Assembly: GCA_945873755.1 (NCBI GenBank)
Contig: CAMCEM010000018.1
Coordinates: 1 to 32,970, forward strand
Origin: Chitinophaga pinensis
GTDB lineage: Bacteria; Bacteroidota; Bacteroidia; UKL13-3
Length of the DNA stretch: 32,970 bases
Reading direction: 5' to 3'
The notes below the pieces were generated by a model. It was not told where the DNA came from, searched no databases, and saw only the letters and a program-made list of their open reading frames with translations. Every line of letters starts with the position of its first letter. Position 1 is the first letter of the stretch. Below, one piece after another: positions 1 through 9,104 of this stretch. Both the position numbers and the translations under genes were made by a program.

Positions 1-201
1 TATTGCAGTTAAAAAATATTTAATTGAAAAAGGCAATCGAGCATTTCCTTGACTATCTATTCCACATTCAAAAATCGCTAACTTATCACTGGTTTTTCTT
101 TTAGGACCTAAGTAATGAGTGGCAACCATAGTAGTAGCTACAAAACCAAAACCAACCAAAAATTGAAAAAATATTGCTAAATAATCTACTGATACTGACA
201 T
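1..201 (-). CDS. nuoA: NADH-quinone oxidoreductase subunit A, N-terminal part
   Basis: Only the first 67 codons lie in the window; the gene runs off the left edge. The translation opens MSVSVDYLAIFFQFLVGF, a hydrophobic first helix, and then reads HYLGPKRKTSDKLAIFECGI followed by ARLPFSIKYFL. LGP+R...K...(F/Y)ECG and the (R/Q)..F.(I/V)K(Y/F)(F/Y)L stretch are typical of NuoA/Ndh subunit 3, a small membrane subunit of respiratory complex I at the quinone end. A TATTTTCG promoter element lies just upstream at 220-227. Other nuo genes would be expected to the left of the window on the same strand, but they cannot be seen here. Confidence 0.85.
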   Translation of the reverse strand, partial: MSVSVDYLAIFFQFLVGFGFVATTMVATHYLGPKRKTSDKLAIFECGIDSQGNARLPFSIKYFLTAI

Positions 202-219
202 TTTATTTTTTTAGATTTG

Positions 220-227
220 CGAAAATA
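220..227 (-). promoter_or_regulatory. Probable -7 promoter element of nuoA
   Basis: On the minus strand this reads TATTTTCG, a one-base variant of the Bacteroidota -7 consensus TAnnTTTG, 18 nt before the nuoA ATG. The same octamer occurs in front of rpsF, the cysteine desulfurase and the NlpC/P60 gene. No clear TTG lies at the expected upstream distance (TTT is present instead). Confidence 0.45.
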
Positions 228-297
228 GTGTGATTTATTATTTATAAAAATTTAAGTATTTTTAATTATTAACATTGTTTAAGAAAAAAAGATTTGA

Positions 298-1446
298 TTA
301 ACCAACATTCATTTTTGGCTGGTTTAACATCTCCGTTAATACATTTATTACTTTGTCGACCTCCGAAAAAGTATTTTGCTTAGCGAACGAAAACCTAACC
401 GCAGCTCTATTACTATCTGTTTTTAAAGCTTTTAGCACGTGACTTCCAACATCGGAACCACTGCTGCAAGCACTGCCTCCACTAACCGAAACACCAGCAA
501 TATCGAGTTTAAATAATAGCATTTCGCCAATAGAACTTGGTGGAAAAGATGCGTTTAAAACTGTGTAAAGCGAGTTGCCCTCCGCATCGCCATTAAATTC
601 AATTCCTTGAACATTTTTTTTCAATTGTTCTAACATATAAAATTTCAATGATTTTATATGTTCCATTTCATTATTTAAATTGTTGTAAGCAATTTCTAAG
701 GCCTTGGTTAAACCAACAATTCCATATACGTTTTCTGTGCCTCCACGCATGTTTCGCTCTTGAGCTCCTCCAGTTATAAACGGATGAATTTTCGAATTAC
801 TACTTATGTAAATAAATCCAATTCCTTTAGGACCATGAAATTTATGAGCTGCACAAGCTATAAAATGTACTTTCATTTTTTGTACATCAATTGGGTAATG
901 CCCAACAGTTTGAACTGTATCGCTGTGAAATAATGCATTGTATTTTTCACATAACTCACCCACTTTTTCGGCATCCAACAAGTTTCCTATTTCGTTATTG
1001 GCATGCATTAAACTAACTAAAGCATTCGGGTTATTTTGCAATAAATATTCTAAATTTTCGTAGTCTACATGTCCATTTTCAGTTAGTTTAACCAAATGTA
1101 ATTTTACTTCATCGTGTTTTGCTAGTTCTTCTAATGTATGGGAAACCGCATGGTGTTCAATAGCAGAACTAATTATATTTTTTATATTAAAATCGGAAAT
1201 TGTTTTTCTTAAAGCCATGTTATCAGCTTCAGTTCCACCTGAAGTGAAAAATATTTCGCCAGGTGAACAATTAATTAATTTAGCAATTGTTCGTCTGCAT
1301 TCTTCAATTATTGTTCTAACAGTTCTTCCGTGAGAATGTGTACTGCTTGGGTTTCCAAAATTATTTAACATAACCTGATACATTGTATCGGCTACTTCTT
1401 TATCTAATGGGGTAGTTGCAGCATTATCAAAGTAAATTCTTTCCAT
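298..1446 (-). CDS. Cysteine desulfurase (NifS/IscS family)
   Basis: This PLP enzyme takes sulfur from L-cysteine as an enzyme persulfide, for Fe-S cluster or tRNA thiolation pathways in the cytoplasm. The 382-residue protein starts YFDNAATTPLD, the family hallmark, and has the PLP lysine in AAHKFHGPKG (K202). The HSDTVQT segment fits the cofactor-binding region, and SGGSACSSGS carries the probable persulfide cysteine C327. The length is normal. It stands alone, with the glycosyltransferase upstream on the same strand. No iscU, iscR or suf genes are adjacent, so iscS, nifS or a tRNA-thiolation role cannot be separated. Confidence 0.92.
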   Translation of the reverse strand: MERIYFDNAATTPLDKEVADTMYQVMLNNFGNPSSTHSHGRTVRTIIEECRRTIAKLINCSPGEIFFTSGGTEADNMALRKTISDFNIKNIISSAIEHHAVSHTLEELAKHDEVKLHLVKLTENGHVDYENLEYLLQNNPNALVSLMHANNEIGNLLDAEKVGELCEKYNALFHSDTVQTVGHYPIDVQKMKVHFIACAAHKFHGPKGIGFIYISSNSKIHPFITGGAQERNMRGGTENVYGIVGLTKALEIAYNNLNNEMEHIKSLKFYMLEQLKKNVQGIEFNGDAEGNSLYTVLNASFPPSSIGEMLLFKLDIAGVSVSGGSACSSGSDVGSHVLKALKTDSNRAAVRFSFAKQNTFSEVDKVINVLTEMLNQPKMNVG

Positions 1447-1462
1447 ACTTATAAATATTGAG

Positions 1463-1470
1463 CGAAAATA
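1463..1470 (-). promoter_or_regulatory. Probable -7 element of the cysteine desulfurase gene
   Basis: The minus strand reads TATTTTCG, 16 nt before the start codon. It matches the TAnnTT(T/C)G pattern seen at other starts here. No matching TTG was found at 17-20 nt upstream, so the call rests on the -7 element alone. Confidence 0.4.
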
Positions 1471-1509
1471 ATTGTTTAATCAATATTCGCCACATTAAAA
1501 TTAATGATA

Positions 1510-2643
1510 TTAGTTTAATAGTAATTTATTGTAAAGCTGAATCAATTTGAGCTCTTCAAATTCCCAATTATACTCATTATGTGCGGCCTGCTCACAGCTT
1601 AATAAACAATTTTTATAAAATTCAATGTCATCAAACAACTTTTCAATTGCTAATGCTATCTCGCTTGAATTGGCTAAATTAACTGCAATTCCAATTTGAT
1701 ATTTATTTAACACATCGGTATAAATTTTACTATTACAAAAAACTGATGGTAAAGAAATTGAAATATATTCAAAAAACTTACGTTCGTGGCTAACCAACAT
1801 GCTTTCTGGTTGATTTTTTAAACATATTCCTATTTTACATTGCATACTTATTTTATATGCGGTATCAAAATCTAAATACCCATAAAAGTGAATTTGATTT
1901 TTTACATTTAAATAATTAGGGTTACTTTCAAATCCATTATCTGTTCTGGATCCAAAATACCCAACACAATGTAAATAGTAAATTTTTCCATTATTTTTTA
2001 AACTATTCAACGCATTTATCAATACATTTATATCGTAATACATATCTTTAATCATGCCAACATAAAATATGTGATTTCCGTGTAAAATATCTCTTTTACT
2101 TACCTTGTATTTAAGCATTTGTTGGTAATCAGCAAAATTTTGAATAACAGTATATTGATTTGGATTTACATGAAAAATGGGTAAAAAAGATGAATTAGCT
2201 ACCACTGGAATGTAATGCAAATAATGATTGCTAAATTTTAATAAAGTATCGTAAAAGGTTGCAATTAATTTGCTTTTTGGAATCCATGGTTTTAATAAAA
2301 TATCTTGTTTGGTGTTTTCATGAATATCGTAAATTACTTTTTTTCCTAAAATAGAAAGCAATAAACCAAATGGAAGCATTTCAGCATCGTGAATATGATA
2401 AATATTTGCATCTACTTTTAAAGCCAAATAAAATACTTTAAAAATAGTCCCAAATGCACGTTCAATCCTTGTTTTAGGTTTATTAATACCAATAATTTTT
2501 ACACCATTTTTATTTCCACTAAAATTTCCAATTGCAATTAATGTAACATCAAAAAACATAGCGGTGCTAACACATTCCCTATAAAAAACCCTCGTATCAA
2601 TAATGCTATGTACCGAAGAAAAATGACAGATTTTACTTTTCAA
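1510..2643 (-). CDS. Glycosyltransferase, GT4-like (GT-B fold)
   Basis: This is a 377-residue cytoplasmic protein likely to transfer a sugar onto a cell-surface glycan or lipid; the substrate is unknown. The N-terminal half has VNIYHIHDAE-type and GKKVIYDIHE motifs (about residues 80-110), common in the N-terminal Rossmann domain of GT4-type enzymes. The C-terminal half has HGNHIFYVGMI (about residue 190), a new-domain start, and KFFEYISISLPSVF (about residue 290), which corresponds to the nucleotide-sugar binding E-x7-E region. No sugar-nucleotide genes are adjacent, so it is not visibly part of a polysaccharide cluster. The family assignment is fairly secure; the specific role is not. Confidence 0.8.
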   Translation of the reverse strand: MKSKICHFSSVHSIIDTRVFYRECVSTAMFFDVTLIAIGNFSGNKNGVKIIGINKPKTRIERAFGTIFKVFYLALKVDANIYHIHDAEMLPFGLLLSILGKKVIYDIHENTKQDILLKPWIPKSKLIATFYDTLLKFSNHYLHYIPVVANSSFLPIFHVNPNQYTVIQNFADYQQMLKYKVSKRDILHGNHIFYVGMIKDMYYDINVLINALNSLKNNGKIYYLHCVGYFGSRTDNGFESNPNYLNVKNQIHFYGYLDFDTAYKISMQCKIGICLKNQPESMLVSHERKFFEYISISLPSVFCNSKIYTDVLNKYQIGIAVNLANSSEIALAIEKLFDDIEFYKNCLLSCEQAAHNEYNWEFEELKLIQLYNKLLLN

Positions 2644-2693
2644 CTTATTTTATAATTCAAAAAGCAAAACTAAAAAAAATAATAATTTGAACA

Positions 2694-3137
2694 CTACTTA
2701 TCGAAAAAAGAAAAATCTTCATATACATTTTTATCATTCAATTTCCATGAAAAATGAATTAATCCATTGCTTATAATTATGTGTTTTGCATTAAATTGTT
2801 GATTATATAACGACAATTGCAAAGCCGTTTCAGATGTTAAATGAACAGTAGGCGATTTACATTCAATTAAAATTTCAGCCTCCGCATTTTTATTAAATAC
2901 CAAAATATCAAATCTTTTAAATGTACCCAAATAATTTATTTTCCTTTCTACAGCTATCATCGATTTGTTAATTTCTTTTGAGTATATTAAAAAATGTATT
3001 AAATGTTGTCTTACCCATTCTTCTGGCGTTAAGCTTACATATTTCCTTCTAATTTCATCAAAAATTTGATGTTTATTTTCTACTTTTTTAATTTTAAAAT
3101 GATATGTTGGTAAATTTAAGTTCAAAATTTTATACAA
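2694..3137 (-). CDS. Stand-alone type I restriction HsdR N-terminal-like nuclease domain protein
   Basis: This 147-residue protein resembles the HSDR_N_2 domain. It has TPEEWVRQHLIHFL (about residues 37-50), a basic K/R stretch, then RFDILVFN (about 75-82) and ILIECKSP (about 89-96), which together form a PD-(D/E)xK-type core, D...ExK. No helicase or methylase partner is adjacent, and it is far shorter than HsdR, so it is not a restriction enzyme subunit by itself. It is divergent from holA with only 67 bp between them. I recall this pairing in other Bacteroidota, but the role is unknown. The nuclease core looks intact. Confidence 0.7.
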   Translation of the reverse strand: MYKILNLNLPTYHFKIKKVENKHQIFDEIRRKYVSLTPEEWVRQHLIHFLIYSKEINKSMIAVERKINYLGTFKRFDILVFNKNAEAEILIECKSPTVHLTSETALQLSLYNQQFNAKHIIISNGLIHFSWKLNDKNVYEDFSFFDK

Positions 3138-3204
3138 ATGTTTACAAAAGAAGTAAAAACCCTCAGAAAAATTTAATTATTTGCAAACATAAATTTTTAA
3201 AGAA

Positions 3205-4215
3205 GTGGCTGCTGAATTAAACAATCAATATAATAAAATAATGCAAGATTTGCATGCAAAAAAAATTGCACCTATATACATTTTACATGGTGAAGAAACC
3301 TATTTCATTGATTCAATTTGCAATTATATTGAACATAATCTATTAACCGAAAGCGAAAAAGGTTTTAACCAAACTGTGTTTTATGCCAAAGATGTAGAAC
3401 CAAACCAAGTAATTGAAGCTGCTAAACGATTTCCGATGATGGCGGAAAAACAAGTAATTATTGTAAAAGAAGCACAAGGATTTAAGAAATTAGATGATTT
3501 TGAAAAGTATTTAGAAAAGCCTGTCCCAAGCACAATTTTAGTTATTTGTTTAAAAGGAAAAAAGTTAGACAAAAGAACTAAATTTTATAAAGATGCAACC
3601 AAACACGTAACTTTTGAAAGTGCTAAATTAAATGATAAAGACCTCCCACATTGGATTAAAAGTTATATTCAATCAAAAAAATACTCAATAAACGATAAAT
3701 CGGTTCAGCTTATAGCAGATTCATTAGGCAATGATTTACCGAAAATAGTAAATGAACTTGAAAAGTTATTTATAAATAAAATAGCTGGTAATACAGAAAT
3801 TACTGATAAAGACATTGAAAACTATATTGGTATAAGTAAAGAGTTTAATGCTTTTGAATTATTAAGTGCTATTTCAGCCAAAAACTCTCATAGGGCTTTT
3901 AAAATTGGATATCAATTATCTAAAAATAAAGATTTTTCAATAATTCCCTTTGTAGCATTATTAAACAACATGTTTTCAAAAGGATATTTAATAAAAAAAA
4001 CTAATACTACTGATAAAGATACTATAGCTAGGGCTTTTGGTTTAAACTATTTTTCTACACCCGATTATTTAAATTTAATTAGAAATTATAGTTTAAACGA
4101 AATAGAAAAAACAATTAATATTTGTGCTCAATACGATTTAAAAAGTAAAGGCATTAACTCTGTTTCAATGACTAACCAAGAAATGATGAAAGAAATTTTA
4201 ATAAAAATTTTATAA
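3205..4215 (+). CDS. holA: DNA polymerase III subunit delta
   Basis: Delta is the clamp-loader subunit that opens the beta clamp (dnaN is also in this window, at 25682). The 336-residue protein has the typical start KKIAPIYILHGEETYFID (about residues 19-36), a middle AAA+-like region, and a C-terminal collar domain with FELLSAISAKNSHRAF (about 227-242). The start is GTG at 3205; the next ATG, at 3241, would remove 12 residues that precede the conserved part, so either is possible. It is divergent from the HsdR-N-like gene. No terminator is seen after it. Confidence 0.9.
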   Translation: MAAELNNQYNKIMQDLHAKKIAPIYILHGEETYFIDSICNYIEHNLLTESEKGFNQTVFYAKDVEPNQVIEAAKRFPMMAEKQVIIVKEAQGFKKLDDFEKYLEKPVPSTILVICLKGKKLDKRTKFYKDATKHVTFESAKLNDKDLPHWIKSYIQSKKYSINDKSVQLIADSLGNDLPKIVNELEKLFINKIAGNTEITDKDIENYIGISKEFNAFELLSAISAKNSHRAFKIGYQLSKNKDFSIIPFVALLNNMFSKGYLIKKTNTTDKDTIARAFGLNYFSTPDYLNLIRNYSLNEIEKTINICAQYDLKSKGINSVSMTNQEMMKEILIKIL

Positions 4216-4231
4216 TAAAAAAACTATTTTA

Positions 4232-4263
4232 TTTGCAATAATGTTAGGTAAATATTAAATATG
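4232..4263 (+). promoter_or_regulatory. Possible promoter of the T9SS-sorted protein gene
   Basis: TTTG (4232-4235), a 20-nt spacer, and TAAATATG (4256-4263), one mismatch from TAnnTTTG. It lies about 40 bp before the ATG at 4304, between holA and the secreted protein. Confidence 0.4.
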
Positions 4264-4280
4264 CATAAATTTTAAATAAT

Positions 4281-4299
4281 AAATAAATAAATAAATAAA
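4281..4299 (+). repeat. AAAT tetranucleotide repeat in the 5' leader
   Basis: About 4.75 copies of AAAT end 5 bp before the start codon of the secreted protein. It lies in the untranslated leader, so slippage could change leader length but not reading frame. Confidence 0.8.
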
Positions 4300-4303
4300 A
4301 AAA

Positions 4304-6226
4304 ATGAAGAGAATTTTACTATTTGGTTTAACCATTGCTACATTAAGCGCAATGGCACAAGCCCCAAAAAAAATCACACTACCAGCAAACGCAAATATTG
4401 CTGTGCCTGCAAAAATTGTTAAAGATGAGTTTGTAAAACCATCAGTTGTTAGAACAGTAGTTAGTAAAAAAGTTATTGCCACCTCTGGTTCGGTAGGAAA
4501 AGGTGCAACTTTTTCTAAATTCACAACTATTGGGCAAACAAGAAATAATCAACAAACCAATGCTTCAATCTACACTCGTGTATATTCATACCCGGGTAAT
4601 AAAGTTTCTGCTACTTGGACTTCATCTCAAGAAGGACCTGCTGATGGATCAATTTCAAGAGGTTCAGGTTACAATCATTTTAACGGAACAACTTGGGGTA
4701 ATTCTGCACAAAGTTCATTACGTATAGAATCTGAAAGAACTGGATTTCCTTGTTTTGCTTATAGTGCAGGCACAAACGAAGAAGTAATTTTATCGCATAT
4801 AGTTAAAGCAAGTGGTACACCTAATGCTGGTGCTGCAACTGGTTTAATGTTTAACCGTAAAACTGGAATTGGCGCAGGAACTTGGACCGGAACTCCAGTT
4901 TTAGATAGCTCAAATATTTTAATACCAGGAGTATTGTGGAATAGAAGTGTTATATCAGGAAACTATTTACATGTATTTGCTTCATTTACCGATTCAGGTT
5001 CAGCTCAACCAAATAGAGTTTCTATTAACGGAATTAGAACCCCTCAAGTATATTCACGATTTAATTTAACTAACAATACTTGGGAAATTAAGAAACTGTT
5101 ATTACCAGGTTATACTGCTGATAGAATTTATAGTGGTGGTGCTGATAATTATGCAATAGATGCTAAAGGATCTAATGTAGCTATTTTAATAGGTGGTTTA
5201 TCAGACGATTTACAGTTATACAAATCAAGCGATAATGGAACTAATTGGACAAAAACAATCATTGATTCATTTCCAGATCCTGCTTTTGATTTTATTAGAA
5301 CTATTGACACTACTTATGCAAATGACGGAAGTGTTAGTGTAACTTTAGATGGAAATGGAAATGCTCATTGCTTCTGGGCTTTAGGAAGAATGATAAGAAC
5401 TGCTGGAACTGCAAATGGTTCATATTCTTATTTCCCAGGTCAAAATGAAATAGTTTATTGGAGAGAAGGTACTCCTGTTGATAGTATAAAAACTATAGGT
5501 TTTTGCCCTGATATAAATGGAAATGGCCAACTAGATTTAGGTACAAATTGGAGAGCAGACGGTACAAGATATTTTAGTAATTCAATGGCTACTATGCCAC
5601 ACTCAATGAGTTCTGGTGATACAATATTTATGATTTTTTCAGGATTTACTGAAGAAGATGTAGATGCAAATGGTAAAAACTTTAGAGATGTATTTTTAAC
5701 ATATTCTATTAATAAAGGTGTTACTTGGTCAAGTATGATTAATTTAACTCAATTTATTGGTTTTAACATTGAGCAAATTTATGCAAGTATATCACCTACA
5801 AGTGACGAAAATATTCATTTAGTATTTACTCAAAGTACTTCAATTGGTGCTTACGATGCAACTGATAATCCTGATGCAGGTTTGGTAAATTACGATATTG
5901 TTCATTTATCAGTTCCAAAAGCAAATATTTTTGAAAATACTGTTGGTATTAATACCATTAAAAATGAAGTATTTACTATTGTAAATAACTATCCTAATCC
6001 ATTTAAAGGAACTACAAATATTGGAGTTCAATTTAACCAAACAACCAATGCAGTTGTAAAAGTTATAAACGTAACTGGTCAGGAAGTATTTAATCAATCA
6101 TATGAAAAAATTCCTGCAGGCTTAAATAACTTAGAGTTAAATTTAGGTAATTTACCTGCTGGTGTTTATTTTTATAGCATTGAAGCAAATGGTTTTAAAA
6201 CTACTGGCAAAATGATTGCTGAGTAA
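4304..6226 (+). CDS. Secreted protein with Asp-box motifs and type IX secretion C-terminal sorting domain
   Basis: This 640-residue protein has a Sec signal peptide (MKRILLFGLTIATLSAMAQA) and a C-terminal type A T9SS sorting domain (about residues 555-640: NNYPNPFKG, VKVINVTGQEV, LPAGVYFYSIEANG, KMIAE). It would be exported to the periplasm, passed through the type IX system, and released or anchored at the cell surface. Two Asp-box-like motifs, SSDNGTNW (about 308-315) and SINKGVTW (about 469-476), suggest a beta-propeller of sialidase-like fold. I see no catalytic signature proving glycosidase activity. It is single-gene, with its own promoter and a strong terminator. Confidence 0.85.
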   Translation: MKRILLFGLTIATLSAMAQAPKKITLPANANIAVPAKIVKDEFVKPSVVRTVVSKKVIATSGSVGKGATFSKFTTIGQTRNNQQTNASIYTRVYSYPGNKVSATWTSSQEGPADGSISRGSGYNHFNGTTWGNSAQSSLRIESERTGFPCFAYSAGTNEEVILSHIVKASGTPNAGAATGLMFNRKTGIGAGTWTGTPVLDSSNILIPGVLWNRSVISGNYLHVFASFTDSGSAQPNRVSINGIRTPQVYSRFNLTNNTWEIKKLLLPGYTADRIYSGGADNYAIDAKGSNVAILIGGLSDDLQLYKSSDNGTNWTKTIIDSFPDPAFDFIRTIDTTYANDGSVSVTLDGNGNAHCFWALGRMIRTAGTANGSYSYFPGQNEIVYWREGTPVDSIKTIGFCPDINGNGQLDLGTNWRADGTRYFSNSMATMPHSMSSGDTIFMIFSGFTEEDVDANGKNFRDVFLTYSINKGVTWSSMINLTQFIGFNIEQIYASISPTSDENIHLVFTQSTSIGAYDATDNPDAGLVNYDIVHLSVPKANIFENTVGINTIKNEVFTIVNNYPNPFKGTTNIGVQFNQTTNAVVKVINVTGQEVFNQSYEKIPAGLNNLELNLGNLPAGVYFYSIEANGFKTTGKMIAE

Positions 6227-6250
6227 ATACTATTTTAAAACAACTTTTAA

Positions 6251-6286
6251 AATAAGCCATAAAATTTTTTATGGCTTATTTTTTTT
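6251..6286 (+). terminator. Rho-independent terminator of the T9SS-sorted protein gene
   Basis: A 14-bp perfect stem, AATAAGCCATAAAA (6251-6264) paired with 6267-6280, is followed by a T run to 6286. It starts 25 bp after the stop codon. Confidence 0.85.
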
Positions 6287-6389
6287 GCAAAAAAACACTA
6301 AGTTATCCCAATCTGAAACTTTAACGACTAAATTCTAAAATTATTAAACACATTTTCAGTATTTTAAAAAACTGGTTAGTTTTTTGAAA

Positions 6390-6419
6390 TGTATTTAGTA
6401 CTTACTAAAAAATAAAATG
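6390..6419 (+). promoter_or_regulatory. Leader element shared with the 9301 small ORF
   Basis: TGTATTTAGTACTTACT followed by an A-rich run ends at a start codon. The same 17-nt block with one mismatch occurs at 9268-9284 in front of another small ORF on the same strand. Its function is unknown; it could be a promoter or a repeat. Confidence 0.4.
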
Positions 6420-6518
6420 AAAAAAATACTAAACGCCTTACATTCAAAAATTAATGACTTAATTTTGATTAAACCAAAACCTTTATTAAAACCTATTTAC
6501 TTAGTTTTAAGAAAGTAA
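6417..6518 (+). CDS. Possible 33-residue small protein
   Basis: This short ORF begins MKKILNALHSKINDLILIKP and ends in a basic LVLRK; the peptide is strongly cationic. It has no recognised family, no signal peptide and no Shine-Dalgarno. The only argument for it is the leader (TGTATTTAGTA...) that it shares with the small ORF at 9301 on the other side of topA. In such AT-rich sequence, a 33-codon ORF can easily arise by chance. It may equally be an RNA or a decayed repeat. The rest of 6287-6545 shows nothing else. Confidence 0.25.
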   Translation: MKKILNALHSKINDLILIKPKPLLKPIYLVLRK

Positions 6519-6545
6519 TTAATTCCGAAAATTTAACTTTAAAAT

Positions 6546-6584
6546 AAAAAAAGAAGGCTGTTTTAATAAATTAAAACAGCCTTC
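6546..6584 (-). terminator. Rho-independent terminator of topA
   Basis: A 14-bp perfect stem (GAAGGCTGTTTTAA at 6553-6566 and its complement at 6571-6584, 4-nt loop). On the minus strand it is followed by a T run, and on the plus strand by no T run, so it serves topA. Confidence 0.85.
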
Positions 6585-6665
6585 GTCTATTATAAAAACA
6601 ATATAATTATTTGTTTAAGTAGCTAAACATTTAAAAATTTAAACGTATTTCGTTAAATTATTTTA

Positions 6666-9059
6666 TTATTTCTTTTTCTTAGCTGCTGCTTTTTTAAGTG
6701 CTACTTTTTTAGCTGCTACTTTTTTAACTGCAACCTTTTTTGCTACTTTTTTATTTGCAGCTGCTTTACTATCACTCGATGGTATTTTAACTAATTTAAT
6801 ACAATCATCAAAAGTTAATGTATTTGCATCGGAACCTTTTGGCAATTTATAATTATCTTTTCCATAAGCTAAGTATGGTCCCCATCTTCCATTTAATAAT
6901 TTCAAATTTTCATCTTCTACAAAAACTTTTATTAATTTATTTGCATCTTTTAATCGCTTTTCTTCAATTAACTCTATGGCTCTTTCAGATGTAATACTAA
7001 AAACATCATCTGTTTTAGGTATTGTTGTAAAAACACTGTTATGAACTATATAAGGACCAAACCTTCCAATTGCAGCTTTCATTTCCTTTTCTTCATAAAG
7101 TCCAATTACTCTTGGTAATTTAAATAAATCTATTGCCTCCTCTAAAGTAATAGTTTCTATTAATTGATTACTTCTCAAACTCGCGTACCGAGGTTTTTCA
7201 GTATTTGTATCATCAGCATTTTCACCAATTTGAGCATAAGGTCCATATTTGCCTACTTTTACAATAACTGGTTTTTTCGATTCAGGGTCTATTCCCAATG
7301 AGCGTTCTGCATTTTGTCTTTCAGCATTTGCACTTGTATCAGTTACTTCTTTATGAAATGGAGTATAAAATTTAGATATCATTTTATTCCACACCAACTG
7401 ACCTCTTGCTATTTTATCGAACTCCTCTTCCACACTGGCAGTAAAACCATAATCCATTATATTTTCAAAATGTTTTGCTAAAAAATCAGTAACAACCATT
7501 CCAATATCACTAGGAAAAAGTTTCGATTTTTCGCTTCCATATTTTTCATTCTTAACTGCTCTCGAAATGGTATTATTTTCAAAAAATAATACTGTAAAAT
7601 TTCTTTCTTTACCCTCTCTGTCTTCCTTTACAACATACCCTCTTTTTTGAACAGTGCCAATAGTAGGCGCATAAGTACTTGGTCTTCCAATTCCTAATTC
7701 TTCTAATTTTTTCACCAAGCTTGCTTCTGTGTAACGAGGGGCTGGCCTAGAAAATCTTTCTGTTGCATCAATATTAATTAAATTTAAAACTTCTCCAACT
7801 TTCAAAGGTGGCAGCATTTTACTATTTTCATCGTCACTTTCATCGTCAGTACTTTCTAAATATACCTTTAAAAAACCATCAAATTTTAATACTTCACCAG
7901 TTGCAGTAAAAGTTTCAGCCATTGTTGAAATAGATACAGTAGCCAAAGTTCTTTCTATTTGAGCTTTACTCATTTGAGAAGCAATTGCTCGTTTCCAAAT
8001 CAAATCATATAACCTTTTTTCTTGAGCAGTTCCATCTATTTCCTGTTTTTCAAAATACGTAGGCCTAATTGCCTCATGCGCTTCTTGTGCGCTATCGCTT
8101 TTGGTAGTATACTTTTTTGGGCTTGAATATCTTTCGCCATAATTATTCAAAATATTTTCTTTGGCGTTTTGTATTGCAGTTTCACTTAAGTTAACCGAAT
8201 CGGTTCTCATATAAGTTATAAATCCGTGTTCATATAATTTTTGAGCAACACTCATAGTGGCAGTTACTCCAAAACCTAGTTTTCTGCTTGCCTCTTGCTG
8301 CAAAGTTGAAGTTGTAAAAGGAGCTGCAGGTGATTTTTCAGCAGGTTTTACTTCTAAGTTTTTAATATTGAAAGTGGCATTTTTACATTTTTCTAAAAAT
8401 GCCATTGCTTCCGCTTCTGTATCAAATCGTTTTGGTAATTCGGCATCCATTTGTTTGCCACCTACATTAAACTTTGCTGTTATTTTAAAAGCAGATGATG
8501 AATTAAAATGATTGATTTCTCTTTCTCTTTCTACTATTAGCTTTACTGCAACTGATTGAACCCTGCCTGCAGATAAACTTGGTCTTACTTTTTTCCATAA
8601 AACTGGACTCAATTCAAAACCTACTAACCTATCTAAAACCCTTCTTGCTTGTTGTGCATCAACCAAGTTTTTATCAATTAGTCGCGGATTTTCAACTGCT
8701 TTTAGAATAGCAGGTTTTGTTATTTCATGAAAAACAATGCGTTTGGTTTTTTTTATATCTAAACCTAACACTTCGCTTAAATGCCAACTAATTGCTTCCC
8801 CTTCACGGTCCTCATCGGAAGCTAACCAAACAGTTTCAGCAGCTTTTGAAAGTTTTATTAATTCAGCAACTACCGCTTTTTTATCATCACTTACTTCGTA
8901 ATGAGGTAAAAAATCGTTTTTAATATCAATAGCATCATCTCCTTTTGCTAAGTCTCTAATATGACCATAGCAGCTTTTAACTGTATAGTTTTCGCCTAAA
9001 AATTTTTCAATTGTTTTGGCTTTTGCCGGTGATTCTACTATTACTAAGTTCTTACTCAT
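6666..9059 (-). CDS. topA: DNA topoisomerase I (type IA)
   Basis: This enzyme relaxes negative supercoils by single-strand passage. The 797-residue protein has the Toprim motifs VESPAKAKTIEKFLG (residues 8-22) and SDEDREGEA (81-89), the catalytic tyrosine Y283 in GFITYMRTDS, and GIGRPSTYAPT (about 455). The C-terminus carries G+(Y/F/W)GPY repeats (GKYGPYAQIG, GRFGPYIVHN, GRWGPYLAYG) rather than tetracysteine zinc fingers, then a lysine/alanine-rich tail of about 35 residues that probably binds DNA. The length is normal for Bacteroidota. It appears monocistronic, with a promoter at 9105-9133 and a terminator at 6546-6584. Confidence 0.97.
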   Translation of the reverse strand: MSKNLVIVESPAKAKTIEKFLGENYTVKSCYGHIRDLAKGDDAIDIKNDFLPHYEVSDDKKAVVAELIKLSKAAETVWLASDEDREGEAISWHLSEVLGLDIKKTKRIVFHEITKPAILKAVENPRLIDKNLVDAQQARRVLDRLVGFELSPVLWKKVRPSLSAGRVQSVAVKLIVEREREINHFNSSSAFKITAKFNVGGKQMDAELPKRFDTEAEAMAFLEKCKNATFNIKNLEVKPAEKSPAAPFTTSTLQQEASRKLGFGVTATMSVAQKLYEHGFITYMRTDSVNLSETAIQNAKENILNNYGERYSSPKKYTTKSDSAQEAHEAIRPTYFEKQEIDGTAQEKRLYDLIWKRAIASQMSKAQIERTLATVSISTMAETFTATGEVLKFDGFLKVYLESTDDESDDENSKMLPPLKVGEVLNLINIDATERFSRPAPRYTEASLVKKLEELGIGRPSTYAPTIGTVQKRGYVVKEDREGKERNFTVLFFENNTISRAVKNEKYGSEKSKLFPSDIGMVVTDFLAKHFENIMDYGFTASVEEEFDKIARGQLVWNKMISKFYTPFHKEVTDTSANAERQNAERSLGIDPESKKPVIVKVGKYGPYAQIGENADDTNTEKPRYASLRSNQLIETITLEEAIDLFKLPRVIGLYEEKEMKAAIGRFGPYIVHNSVFTTIPKTDDVFSITSERAIELIEEKRLKDANKLIKVFVEDENLKLLNGRWGPYLAYGKDNYKLPKGSDANTLTFDDCIKLVKIPSSDSKAAANKKVAKKVAVKKVAAKKVALKKAAAKKKK

Positions 9060-9104
9060 TTTTATTAATTATTTTAGCTTTTGTAGCTAAATGAAATTTT
9101 ATCG

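Noticed and set aside
2694..3137. Restriction-modification system
   Set aside because: No methylase, specificity subunit or helicase domain is near; only an isolated N-terminal-like domain is present.
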